Positions 53,945-62,488 of a DNA stretch of 64,000 bases are shown here, piece after piece. Position numbers and translations under genes: made by a program. The DNA is taken from assembly GCF_031326225.1 (NCBI RefSeq), contig NZ_CP133720.1:558001-622000 (forward strand), written 5' to 3'. A model generated the notes under the pieces. The model did no database searches. It was given only the letters and a program-made list of their open reading frames with translations, and was not told the origin of the DNA. The stretch is from Undibacterium cyanobacteriorum. Lineage in GTDB: Bacteria; Pseudomonadota; Gammaproteobacteria; Burkholderiales; Burkholderiaceae_D. Each line of letters opens with the position of its first letter. Within the stretch, counting starts at the first letter, position 1.

Positions 53945-55234
53945 ATGGATCAAACAAACACCGCAACGCCGATCACTGGTGCCGCAATGGACAAAGCAGT
54001 ACCCAAGAACACGAAGCAAAAGTTCATCCGAATAGGCGCTTACGCCGTACTGGCGAGCTTGGTTGCCGTGGGGATCTGGAGCTTACTACCGAAAGGTATG
54101 CAGGTTCAATCGAGCGACCTGCGCATTCAAAGTGTTGAACAAGGGACCTTCTTGGACGAGATTGCAGTGCGTGCCAATGCGCAGCCGCTCAACTCGGTGA
54201 TCCTCGACTCCGTTGAATCCGGCCGCGTTGAGGAAGTATTTGTGCAAGATGGCACGATGGTTAAAAAGGGACAGCTTTTATTCCGTCTGTCCAACCCTCA
54301 ACGTAATCTGGATCTCTTGCAGCGTAAAGGTGAGCACACGCAACAGATCTCGAATATGGCCAATCTGCGGGTCGGCTTTCAAGCGGCAGCGACAGATCAT
54401 CAGCGTCGGCTTTCATCACTGGAGTTCGAGTTGGGGCAATTGAAGAAGAAGCATGAGCGTAACAAGCGCTTAGCTGAGCAAGGTTTCATTTCGCAAGCCG
54501 CATTGGAAGAATCACAGGATGCACTTGATCGCCAACAATTCGCTGTCAATGAAGAGAAGCAGGCGCAAGCCAATGAAGAGAACGTTCGTAAAGTCGCCTT
54601 GGAACAGATGGAGACCGGTATCAATGGTTTGCAAGCAGGCCTGAAGTTGGTGACTTCAAACCTGGAGGCACTCGCGGTGCGGGCTCCGATTGACGGCAAA
54701 CTGACGGATTTTCAGTTGCAAGTTGGCGAATCGGTGGCAACCGGCAAGCGACTTGGTCGCATTGACGATCCCAAAGTCTTCAAGTTGGTCGCCCCGATTG
54801 ATGAATTTTATTTGAGTCGAATTTCTCCCGGATATCGCGGTACCGCGCGTGTTGGTGATAACACATACGCCGTCGAAGTGATGAATGTGTTTCCGCAAAT
54901 TAAAGAGGGGCGCTTTACGGCGGAGTTGAAGTTCATCGATAAGCATCCAGAGAAAATGAATCCTGGTCAAAGTTTCGACGTCAACGTCACGCTCGGTGAT
55001 CCGAGTCCAGGTTTGATATTGCCGATGGGCGCCTATATCAACGATACCGGTGGAACAGCCGTATTTGTCGTGAGCAAAGACGGCAAGACTGCTGAACGTC
55101 GCACCATTCAATTAGGGCATCGCAGTAATCGCCAAGTACAAGTCTTGAGTGGCTTGAGTGCCGGCGAGAAGGTGATCGTCTCAAGTTATGTGAGCTATCA
55201 ATCCACGCAACGCCTACAAATCAATCAAAAGTAA
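53945..55234 (+). CDS. HlyD/MFP-type periplasmic adaptor of an ABC exporter
   Basis: A 429-residue membrane-fusion protein. One N-terminal transmembrane segment (about residues 30-48) precedes the biotinyl-lipoyl halves (VESGRVEEVFVQDGTMVKKGQ near residue 90 and VRAPIDGKLTDFQLQVGESV near 240). These enclose a long coiled-coil hairpin (about residues 120-235), and beta-barrel and membrane-proximal domains follow. It links the inner-membrane ABC unit to an outer-membrane channel. No TolC-like gene is in the window. It heads the operon with the ATPase and permease, under a sigma-54 promoter. Confidence 0.92.
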   Translation: MDQTNTATPITGAAMDKAVPKNTKQKFIRIGAYAVLASLVAVGIWSLLPKGMQVQSSDLRIQSVEQGTFLDEIAVRANAQPLNSVILDSVESGRVEEVFVQDGTMVKKGQLLFRLSNPQRNLDLLQRKGEHTQQISNMANLRVGFQAAATDHQRRLSSLEFELGQLKKKHERNKRLAEQGFISQAALEESQDALDRQQFAVNEEKQAQANEENVRKVALEQMETGINGLQAGLKLVTSNLEALAVRAPIDGKLTDFQLQVGESVATGKRLGRIDDPKVFKLVAPIDEFYLSRISPGYRGTARVGDNTYAVEVMNVFPQIKEGRFTAELKFIDKHPEKMNPGQSFDVNVTLGDPSPGLILPMGAYINDTGGTAVFVVSKDGKTAERRTIQLGHRSNRQVQVLSGLSAGEKVIVSSYVSYQSTQRLQINQK

Positions 55235-55303
55235 ACATTTGAATTAACTCAGTAGATCGCCATCAATCTGAACGCGGTCTCCCATTTTTTGCAAGGAATC
55301 AGC

Positions 55304-55984
55304 ATGATCAAACTTATCGGAGTGAGTAAAACCCATATTACAGGTGAAGTCCAAACGACCGCCCTGGATCAAATTAATTTAGAAATTGAATCGGGAGAAT
55401 ATGTGGCCATCACGGGGCCTTCTGGCTGTGGTAAGTCCACCTTATTAGGTTTGATTGGTTTGCTTGATGTTCCCAATCAAGGGGAGTACTGGTTTGATGG
55501 AAAGAATGTGGCTGGCTATAGCGAAGCTCAACTCAATCAACTTCGTCGAGGACGCATAGGCTTCATTTTTCAAAGCTTCAATTTGATTGAAGAATTGTCG
55601 GTTTTTGAGAACGTTGAGCTAGCGCTGGAATACACCGATACACCAAGCAAGGATCGTAAAGAGCGCGTCGCCGCCATGCTCAACAAATTAGGATTGAGCC
55701 ATCGTGCGAATCACAGACCGTCGCAGCTTTCCGGTGGTCAGCAACAAAGGGTGGCGATTGCACGCGCACTGGTTGCCAATCCGGCGATTCTATTAGCGGA
55801 TGAACCGACTGGTAATTTGGATACGGCACATGGTGATGAAGTAATGCGATTGCTGCGTCAAATTAATGCAGAAGGCACGACCGTGGTGATGGTGACACAC
55901 TCACCAGCCCATGCCGCACAAGCGTCTCGCACACTACATTTGTTGGATGGTCGTATTGTGGTCGACGCTTTGCGCGCGGCTTAA
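55304..55984 (+). CDS. ABC transporter ATP-binding protein (MacB/LolD type)
   Basis: A 226-residue ATPase with Walker A GPSGCGKST, Q-loop FIFQSFNLIEE, signature LSGGQQQR, Walker B ILLADEPTGNLD and a switch His in MVTHSPAHA. It belongs to the MacB/LolD/FtsE branch that powers mechanotransmission rather than classical transport. The start at 55304 follows AAGGA; a TTG at 55289 is less likely. The permease begins 16 bases after its stop. Confidence 0.95.
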   Translation: MIKLIGVSKTHITGEVQTTALDQINLEIESGEYVAITGPSGCGKSTLLGLIGLLDVPNQGEYWFDGKNVAGYSEAQLNQLRRGRIGFIFQSFNLIEELSVFENVELALEYTDTPSKDRKERVAAMLNKLGLSHRANHRPSQLSGGQQQRVAIARALVANPAILLADEPTGNLDTAHGDEVMRLLRQINAEGTTVVMVTHSPAHAAQASRTLHLLDGRIVVDALRAA

Positions 55985-56000
55985 AAAGGAGTTCAACATA

Positions 56001-58388
56001 ATGAATTTTCGTGATTTTAAAATTGGTTGGCGTTTGCTCATCAAAGAGCCGAGTTATTCAGCCATTGTCATTCTCGGTCTATCGATTGGCTTCGCGGTTT
56101 GCTTTCTGTTGCTGGGCTTGGTTCGCTATCAAACTAATTTTGATACGCATGTGCCGGATGTGGATCAAGTGTATTACGCCAACGAAAAATGGCACATGGA
56201 AGGTTTCAATAACTGGAATGGTGCGATTCCTTTCAAAGGGCGTGAAGCACTGGTTAATAGTGGCTTGCCGCTGATCGCCTCGGTATATTCGCCGCGCCCA
56301 GTGGATGTCCGTTATGGAGAGCGAGTACAGTCAATCGAATTGAGTTTGGTTGATTTGGATTTCAAAAAAATCTTCGGCATTAAAGCCATCAGTGGCGATC
56401 TCGATGCCGCGATTAAGCGTCCCGATGCCATCGCATTGACCGAGAAAACTGCGGTAAAACTGTTTGGCAATATTGATGTAGTTGGCAAGACCGTCTTAAT
56501 CGACGGTAAGACTTACACAGTCACGGCACTGTTACCGAATCAACCAAGCAATACGGCTGCGCCATTTCAAGCTTTGGGCGGCATTAATAGCGCAACCTGG
56601 GAAGATGGATGGCGCCGTAATGCGATTGAAAATTGGGGCTCGACCAATGGCATGGTATTCATGCGATTTACCGGCAATACCACCATCAATGCGGCGGAAA
56701 AGGCAATCTATGATGGCCTTAAGCAGAGTAAATTTTACGATCAGTATGTGAAGCCACGTCTGAAAGATTTAAATGGCGGCGAACTGATTGAATATAAAAT
56801 CAAAAAGCTACGTGAATTGAATCTTGACCCAAACATGAATTCAGCTCAGCTTAACGATCCAAAGATATTAATCGGTTTAAGTGCTATCGCGATATTGATC
56901 TTGATGCTGGCGATGACTAATTATTTGAATTTGGCGACGGTACGGTCAGTACGACGTCAACGTGAAATTGCCATGCGCAAAGTGTTAGGTGCCAGTGCGG
57001 GACGAGTATTGCGCCAGTTTCTGAGCGAGTCCATTTTGGTGTGCGTGCTTGCGGCTGCATTGGGACTGTTATTGGCGTGGTTGATACTGCCAACCTTCAT
57101 GGATATGGTGAACTTAAAGCTAGATAATATTTTTAATGCTTGGTCTATCACCCTATGTTTCTTATCAAGCGTGCTGTTGGGAATGTTGTCCGGCGTTTAT
57201 CCTGCTTGGACCGCATTGAAAGTCTTGCCGACAGCGGCTTTGGCTGGTCGCGGCAATGCAGAAACCGCGAGTGGTTTGCAAGTGCGCCGCATTCTCACCA
57301 TCGCGCAGTTTGCGACGGCCATGGGGCTATCAGCCTTAGCGATCGCTGTGACATGGCAAACCAAATTTCTTACTCAGCTCAGTCCCGGTTTTGATGCGCA
57401 ACAACTGGTTGTGGTGGATGCGCCAGCGGGTCTGAAAGATAGTACTGGCCGTGCTTTTTACGATGCGCTAAAGAGAATTCCTGGCGTGACCAAAGTGACA
57501 GTTGCCAACGAAGGGCCGCGTAGCCTTCACAATGCGGATGAAGTGGCATTAGAAGGTAAACCTAAAGTGAGTTTGCGCTGGCTACTTGTGAATCCCGCCT
57601 ACTTTGAAACATTGGGCATGACAGCAAAGGCTGGTCGATTGTTTGACTCAGCACTTGATCAATTGGAGCACAGTCCTGGTATCGTACTTAACGAAAGCGC
57701 AGTGAAGAAATTAGGATTTTCTAGTAATGAAGAAGCGATCGGCAAAGTCGTCAACCAGCGCGGCGCAACGCTTCCTGTTATCGGAGTGGTTGCGGACATT
57801 CGCAATGCTGACCCGCGCCAGCCGGATCAGGCGACCTATTATGGGTTTGGAAATTGGGGCTCGACTTTTACAATTCGAACCGAATCCAATAAAGATCAAT
57901 TACAAACCGCAATTGAAAGTATGTGGAGTCGGTACTTCCCGAACGCGATGATACGCATGCGCACGATGGAGGCGGACTTTGCAGATCAAAACGCAGCAGA
58001 CTTGCGCATCGCGCACTTACTGACCGGTGCCAGTTTTATCACCATCGCAATCGCGGCATTTGGTATCTATGTATTGGCGGCTTATAGCGTGCAAAGACGC
58101 ACGAAAGAAATCGTATTGAGGAAACTTTATGGTGCCAATAATTCGGCGATTGCCAAGTTGTTAGCTAAAGAATTTTTCATTTTGATTGGCATTGGGGCGC
58201 TGATCGGCTTGCCGATTGCCTATTGGAGAATCCAAGATTACTTATCAGGCTTTCTGGAACGTGCTCCGATCGGTGTGAATACAATTGTAGGAGCATTATT
58301 GGTGGGCATCGTAGTGGCAGTCTTGTCGACGCTACGTCACACCTTTAGCGCAGTCCGGATTGCGCCAGTGCAGGTATTGCGTGACTAA
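56001..58388 (+). CDS. ABC transporter permease, MacB_PCD/FtsX type with duplicated halves
   Basis: A 795-residue permease. Each half has an N-terminal helix, a MacB periplasmic core domain and FtsX helices: TM near 20-40, periplasm about 45-280, FtsX helices about 290-420, then TM near 430-450 and a second periplasmic region, ending in FtsX helices about 680-790 with RRTKEIVLRKLYGANNSAIA. This 8-TM type usually works as one or two chains with a LolD-like ATPase and an MFP. The start at 56001 follows AAAGGAG; the longer open frame overlaps the ATPase gene. Confidence 0.93.
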   Translation: MNFRDFKIGWRLLIKEPSYSAIVILGLSIGFAVCFLLLGLVRYQTNFDTHVPDVDQVYYANEKWHMEGFNNWNGAIPFKGREALVNSGLPLIASVYSPRPVDVRYGERVQSIELSLVDLDFKKIFGIKAISGDLDAAIKRPDAIALTEKTAVKLFGNIDVVGKTVLIDGKTYTVTALLPNQPSNTAAPFQALGGINSATWEDGWRRNAIENWGSTNGMVFMRFTGNTTINAAEKAIYDGLKQSKFYDQYVKPRLKDLNGGELIEYKIKKLRELNLDPNMNSAQLNDPKILIGLSAIAILILMLAMTNYLNLATVRSVRRQREIAMRKVLGASAGRVLRQFLSESILVCVLAAALGLLLAWLILPTFMDMVNLKLDNIFNAWSITLCFLSSVLLGMLSGVYPAWTALKVLPTAALAGRGNAETASGLQVRRILTIAQFATAMGLSALAIAVTWQTKFLTQLSPGFDAQQLVVVDAPAGLKDSTGRAFYDALKRIPGVTKVTVANEGPRSLHNADEVALEGKPKVSLRWLLVNPAYFETLGMTAKAGRLFDSALDQLEHSPGIVLNESAVKKLGFSSNEEAIGKVVNQRGATLPVIGVVADIRNADPRQPDQATYYGFGNWGSTFTIRTESNKDQLQTAIESMWSRYFPNAMIRMRTMEADFADQNAADLRIAHLLTGASFITIAIAAFGIYVLAAYSVQRRTKEIVLRKLYGANNSAIAKLLAKEFFILIGIGALIGLPIAYWRIQDYLSGFLERAPIGVNTIVGALLVGIVVAVLSTLRHTFSAVRIAPVQVLRD

Positions 58389-58413
58389 TTAAGTAGTTAG
58401 TTGTGTCGTCCTG

Positions 58414-58447
58414 CCAAAGAACGTGGATGGTCGTCCACGTTCTTTGG
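58414..58447 (+). terminator. Strong hairpin after the permease gene
   Basis: A perfect 14-bp stem (CCAAAGAACGTGGA and TCCACGTTCTTTGG) has a 6-base loop and is followed by GTTTGAC, so the T-run is weak. It may end the transcript partially or protect its 3' end before the next gene. Confidence 0.6.
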
Positions 58448-58514
58448 GTTTGACTAACCTTAGCTATATTCGGCTGCTGAGGTGCGAGGTTTTTGTTTTG
58501 AGAGAAGAATCAAT

Positions 58515-59267
58515 ATGGCGTTTCAAGAAATCGCAGATCATACAAAGAATGTGATTGATATCGTGGCTGATAGCGAGCATGATAAGTGGCATAAAGTAAA
58601 AGAAATTGGATTGGAAATCGCGATTATTGTGTTCGCGGTGAGTCTTAGTATTTGGTTTCATAGCATTGGTGAACATCGTCACGAACAGCAGCAAGTACGC
58701 TCGTTTTTGCTCGGCTTGAAGCGGGACCTTCGCGCTGACATTAATCAGCTCTACATCATCCAAAATCAAGATCAGACCTTGGAAGAGAAGTATCGTTATC
58801 TGGCGCAGTTGCCGAGCACGAAGCAGACCGATGAGACCATTTTCGATCAAGCCTTCGCGATGATAGGTAAGAAGACCTTGTTCAATCCACAAAATAGTCG
58901 CTACGAAGGTTTTACTTCGAGTGGTAAGTTGATCACGATTGAGAATAATATCCTGCTCGAACGTGTCACTAAGCTTTATCAAAGTTATTTGCCTCAAGTA
59001 AAGCAAGCGGAAATAGAGTGGATGCAACGCCAGAATCGTCTGCAGGACTTTGTCGAAAATGACTTTAATGGAGACGGTGATTTTAAGCACCATATTGCGC
59101 TCATCACGAGCCGCAAGGGGCATCATTTAAGCGAACGCGCTATCGATCGCGCCGAACTGCTGGAGCAATATCGGCAGTACATCGAGCTGGGAACTCAAAT
59201 CATTAAGGATATCGATCAAACCTATCCTGGTAACGAAAAGTCGAGTTTTTTTTCGCAAGAGAAGTGA
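58515..59267 (+). CDS. DUF6090-like membrane-anchored protein
   Basis: A 250-residue protein with one N-terminal transmembrane helix (about residues 36-54, EIAIIVFAVSLSIWFHSIGE) and a long helical, probably coiled-coil, soluble part. It resembles DUF6090-type proteins as I know them; function is unknown. It is the fourth gene in the exporter direction, after a hairpin, and converges with the kinase gene. The ATG at 58515 is preferred to a GTG 33 bases upstream. Confidence 0.72.
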   Translation: MAFQEIADHTKNVIDIVADSEHDKWHKVKEIGLEIAIIVFAVSLSIWFHSIGEHRHEQQQVRSFLLGLKRDLRADINQLYIIQNQDQTLEEKYRYLAQLPSTKQTDETIFDQAFAMIGKKTLFNPQNSRYEGFTSSGKLITIENNILLERVTKLYQSYLPQVKQAEIEWMQRQNRLQDFVENDFNGDGDFKHHIALITSRKGHHLSERAIDRAELLEQYRQYIELGTQIIKDIDQTYPGNEKSSFFSQEK

Positions 59268-59308
59268 TGCAAGCTGGCGCCCGGTATTTTGGCCTGCGGC
59301 GAAACGTC

Positions 59309-60571
59309 TTACAGGCTAATAATGAATAGGGCGCCACCTTGCAGGCGTTGTGCATAACGCACCGTGCCGCCATTGCCCTGTATAAGTTGTCTTACTAAGG
59401 CCAGCCCGATGCCGCTGCCACGTTCTTTGGTCGAGAAAAAGGGTGTGAAAATTTGCGGGATCAGGTCTTCCGGAACGCCAGGTCCGTTATCACTGATTTC
59501 AATGCGCAGTCGGTTGCCACGCGTGAGCTTGGCATGAATTTGAAGTTCTGGATGTTCGCTCTGAGCCGTTGCTTCTTCCGCGTTTTTGATCAAGTTAATG
59601 AACGCCTGTTCGAGCTGATTCGGGTCGAATACTGCACACAAATTGGAGGGCTCACAGGTGATGATAATACGGCCATTGCGTTGATGCCATTGATGATTGC
59701 TGAGTGCAGCCAAACGGTTGAGAAAGTCATGGATGGGTACCTGCTCAGGCTTGGGCGTTGGCACATTGGAGAGGCTGCGATAGCTACTCACAAATTCGAC
59801 CAAGCCTCGCGCGCGTCGATGGATGGCGTCAAGCGCCGTGTGAAGATCGTCGAAGTCTGGTGTTTGTAACTGAGTCTTGCAATCGCTCAATAAGTCTTGT
59901 GCTGTGCGCGAGAGTGAAGTAACAGGCGTTAAGGAATTCATGATTTCATGCGTTAACACATGAATTAACTTCAGCCAGGCGTTTTGCGCCTCGAGTTGCA
60001 ATTCGCTTTCCACTGGCATCAAAGCCACCATGGTCTGCTGTTCGCCGTGCAGATAGATGTCGCTGGAAGCGAGCAAGGCGCGCTCTAAGCCTTGTTCGGT
60101 TTCGAATAAAATCATCGCGCGCTTGCCAGAGGTGTTGCTGCGAATTTGTTCGAACAGCTGTTCGGTATTGCTACTCCGCCCAGGGGCTAAAATTCGGCGG
60201 GCATTCCCATTGAGGGGGCGAATCTCGGGTTGATCAGTGCGCACTGCAAATAAGGCGATCGGAGCGTGCTCGACACGACTTTCCAACTCAAGGAACTTGG
60301 TGTTGGCATCGATTTCGCCAAGACTTGCTAGCGGCACTGCTTCAGGAATAATGACGATCTTGCGTGCTTTGATGCCTTTGAGCCAAACCAATAAAATGAT
60401 GAATCCAAGGGTCAGCAACAAAGCCGCAGCGACCATCATGCGCTTGGATTCGATGAATTGACCTACGAGCGCAGCTGTGCCTAAGGACGTTGCGCTCAGT
60501 AAGAGAGCGATCCCGACAATCAAAGGCAAGTTCGGAATCACATTCTGTGTTTTGTATTGCTCAGATTCCAT
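59309..60571 (-). CDS. NtrB/NtrY-like membrane sensor histidine kinase
   Basis: A 420-residue kinase with two transmembrane helices (about residues 15-38 and 46-66), a PAS-like region (about 95-190), and HisKA with phospho-acceptor His208 (HVLTHEIMNSLTPVTSL). The HATPase_c domain is complete (FINLIKNAEEAT, ISDNGPGVPEDL, GSGIGLALVRQLI). The gene overlaps the end of the NtrC-family regulator gene by 11 bases, so the two form a translationally coupled two-component pair. The short periplasmic loop suggests a signal from within the membrane. Confidence 0.93.
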   Translation of the reverse strand: MESEQYKTQNVIPNLPLIVGIALLLSATSLGTAALVGQFIESKRMMVAAALLLTLGFIILLVWLKGIKARKIVIIPEAVPLASLGEIDANTKFLELESRVEHAPIALFAVRTDQPEIRPLNGNARRILAPGRSSNTEQLFEQIRSNTSGKRAMILFETEQGLERALLASSDIYLHGEQQTMVALMPVESELQLEAQNAWLKLIHVLTHEIMNSLTPVTSLSRTAQDLLSDCKTQLQTPDFDDLHTALDAIHRRARGLVEFVSSYRSLSNVPTPKPEQVPIHDFLNRLAALSNHQWHQRNGRIIITCEPSNLCAVFDPNQLEQAFINLIKNAEEATAQSEHPELQIHAKLTRGNRLRIEISDNGPGVPEDLIPQIFTPFFSTKERGSGIGLALVRQLIQGNGGTVRYAQRLQGGALFIISL

Positions 60572-62012
60572 GCTTCTCCAACTTTCGGTACAAGGCTGCG
60601 CGACTCAAGCCAAGTAGTTTAGCTGCCTGACTAATATTGCCATTGGCTTCGGCAATCGCGTTGCTGATGGTCTCTTTTTCTAATTCTGAGAGTTTGAATT
60701 GATCGGTGTTTTGTCCGACACTTGGATTTGTCAAAGGCGAGCTTGCGGTTTGTGCTTGCACGACTGGAGTATTGGCTGACAAGTTTTCGTGGGGCGCACT
60801 GATCGTTGCAGGCGAGTGCGTATTGCCGTTGTGCGATATCGAAGATAAACCAAAATCTTCGAATAAGTATTCGCTACCTTGCGCTAAAATCGCCGCACGT
60901 TCGCAGGCATGCTTCAAGGACCGCACATTGCCGGGCCACTGGAATTCTCTTAACTGGGTCAATGCAGTGAGCGCGATTGGCTTGGCGCTTCGTTGATATT
61001 GTTGCTCATATTGACGCAGGTAATGTTCGATCAGTTCGGGAATATCTTCACTACGCTCACGTAAGGCTGGTACACGCAAGACTATGGTATTCAGACGGAA
61101 CAAAAGGTCGGTACGGAAGACGGTTGGTGTGAATAAACTGACCTCGGAAAGATTGGTCGCGCTGACGATGCGTACATCAATTTTTTCGGGTTTGTCGGCA
61201 CCGACTGGCGTTACTTCACGGCGCTCTAGTGCGGTCAATAATTTAGCTTGACCACCCATCGCAAGATTACCGATTTCATCAAGAAATAAGACACCACCAC
61301 TCGCTGCTTGAAAGCGCCCTTGGCGGTCGTTTTTTGCATCGGTAAAAGCGCCTTTGCGATGACCAAACATTTCACTTTCAAAAGTGGATTCGGGGACGGT
61401 GCCCATATCGACGGCGAGGAAGCTAGCGTGCTTACGCGGAGAACACGCATGAATCGCGCGCGCGACGAGCTCTTTACCGACGCCGTTTTCACCCAGGATC
61501 AACACATTCGCTTCGGTTGGTGCAACGTGGTGAATCATGGCCCGCAATTCTTGCATCGCCCGCGATTGTCCCATCAACATACTCAAGGCATCGGCTTGCT
61601 CTGCTTTGAGTTTTTGTCGGCGCGCTAGGGCGGTTTCGATGGTGCTCAGTAATTTTGCGTTTTCCCAGGGTTTGGTAATGAAATCACTGGCGCCGCGTTT
61701 TAAGGCTTCGACTGCTAATGGCACATCGGCATAAGCAGTGATGGCGATTACAGCTGGAGCGGGGTTTTGCTGGCGCAGTAGGTCTAACATCGCTAAGCCT
61801 TCCGCTCCATCGGTGCGCCCCGCTGTGAAATTAAAGTCGAGCAAGACGACATCAGGCAAGTGCTGTTTGAGATGACTTGCGACACGACTCACTTGGCTAA
61901 TCACTTGAATATCATCATAGCGTCGACGTAGCAACATTTGCGCTGCGACGGCGACGTCGGGATCATCGTCGATAATCAGAATACGGGCTGACTGAGAAGC
62001 TGAATTGACCAT
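60561..62012 (-). CDS. NtrC-family sigma-54-dependent response regulator
   Basis: The 483-residue activator has a receiver domain (about residues 10-125, acceptor Asp59 in VVLLDFNFTAG) and an AAA+ domain (about 145-370). The Walker A is GENGVGKE (174-181), the L1 loop is GAFTDA at 221-226 instead of GAFTGA, and the Walker B is LFLDEIGN. A C-terminal Fis-type HTH follows (about 450-483, ISQAAKLLGLSRAALYRKL). The start at 62012 (MVNSASQ) fits the receiver domain; an upstream in-frame ATG is less likely. It probably binds the TGTTCGG dyads flanking the locus. Confidence 0.95.
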   Translation of the reverse strand: MVNSASQSARILIIDDDPDVAVAAQMLLRRRYDDIQVISQVSRVASHLKQHLPDVVLLDFNFTAGRTDGAEGLAMLDLLRQQNPAPAVIAITAYADVPLAVEALKRGASDFITKPWENAKLLSTIETALARRQKLKAEQADALSMLMGQSRAMQELRAMIHHVAPTEANVLILGENGVGKELVARAIHACSPRKHASFLAVDMGTVPESTFESEMFGHRKGAFTDAKNDRQGRFQAASGGVLFLDEIGNLAMGGQAKLLTALERREVTPVGADKPEKIDVRIVSATNLSEVSLFTPTVFRTDLLFRLNTIVLRVPALRERSEDIPELIEHYLRQYEQQYQRSAKPIALTALTQLREFQWPGNVRSLKHACERAAILAQGSEYLFEDFGLSSISHNGNTHSPATISAPHENLSANTPVVQAQTASSPLTNPSVGQNTDQFKLSELEKETISNAIAEANGNISQAAKLLGLSRAALYRKLEKHGI

Positions 62013-62138
62013 AGAGTGCGCGAGTATGTGGAAAATTGCACAAAGGCTCATTCTATCCTTGGCGTAACCGCCTATCAAGGAAAGTGGTAAAAAACAGAGT
62101 CAGCAATCGCCAATGGATACTGAGACCGATTGCGGTGG

Positions 62139-62154
62139 TGTTCGGATACGGACA
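62139..62154. promoter_or_regulatory. Activator-binding dyad between the NtrC-family gene and the mini-protein gene
   Basis: TGTTCGGATACGGACA is nearly the same as the dyads before the hlyD-like gene (53748-53786). A weaker related sequence, TGTCCAGAATCGCTCA (10 of 16 matches), follows at 62168-62183. The site could serve the divergent regulator operon, the small gene on the plus strand, or both. Confidence 0.7.
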
Positions 62155-62285
62155 TAGCAATCTCATGTGTCCAGAATCGCTCATCTTCGTTCTAATGCGA
62201 TCGCTCGGATAGAAATCTAAAAAACACTCTCGGTTGCAGTGTAGATCTTCACTAATCTCGTTGAATGAATACGACTAAAAGCAGG

Positions 62286-62301
62286 GGGTATGGAACTTGC
62301 T
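62286..62301 (+). promoter_or_regulatory. Candidate sigma-54 promoter of the mini-protein gene
   Basis: GGGTATGGAACTTGCT keeps the invariant GG and GC with ten bases between them and a perfect TTGC, but differs from TGGCACG-N4-TTGCW at three positions. A start near 62312 would give a leader of about 17 bases. The nearest enhancer-like dyad is about 130-170 bases upstream. Confidence 0.5.
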
Positions 62302-62328
62302 TCTCTTATTATGATTAAAGGAGGAATC

Positions 62329-62472
62329 ATGAAATCGAACCCTAGGAACTTATCGACAAGCTTATCGTCGATCGAGAACGTCAAATCATCATTGAAGAAG
62401 AGGAAAAGTCGCTGGCGCTTTATTAAACTCGCCAGCTTAGTATTTGTTGTGTGGTATTGCTGTGCGTTGTAG
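62329..62472 (+). CDS. Mini-protein of 47 residues with C-terminal membrane helix
   Basis: The ATG at 62329 follows an excellent Shine-Dalgarno sequence (AAAGGAGG, 62317-62324). The product has a polar Ser/Asn-rich N-terminal half, a strongly basic stretch (KKRKSRWR) and a hydrophobic C-terminal helix ending WYCCAL. It has no recognised family. A sigma-54-like promoter and an activator dyad matching those of the exporter operon lie upstream. Coding status rests on the ribosome site, charge pattern and context. A transmembrane regulator or a peptide handled by the exporter are both possible. Confidence 0.6.
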   Translation: MKSNPRNLSTSLSSIENVKSSLKKRKSRWRFIKLASLVFVVWYCCAL

Positions 62473-62488
62473 ACGGTAATGTTGGTTA

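Noticed and set aside
55911..56000. Longer permease start overlapping the ATPase gene
   Set aside because: The overlap residues read as out-of-frame ATPase sequence, and AAAGGAG lies at the proper distance from the ATG at 56001.
62012..62089. Sigma-54 promoter for the activator/kinase operon on the minus strand
   Set aside because: I searched the region upstream of 62012 for GG-N10-GC on the minus strand and found no convincing match. Autoregulation through the 62139 dyad remains open.
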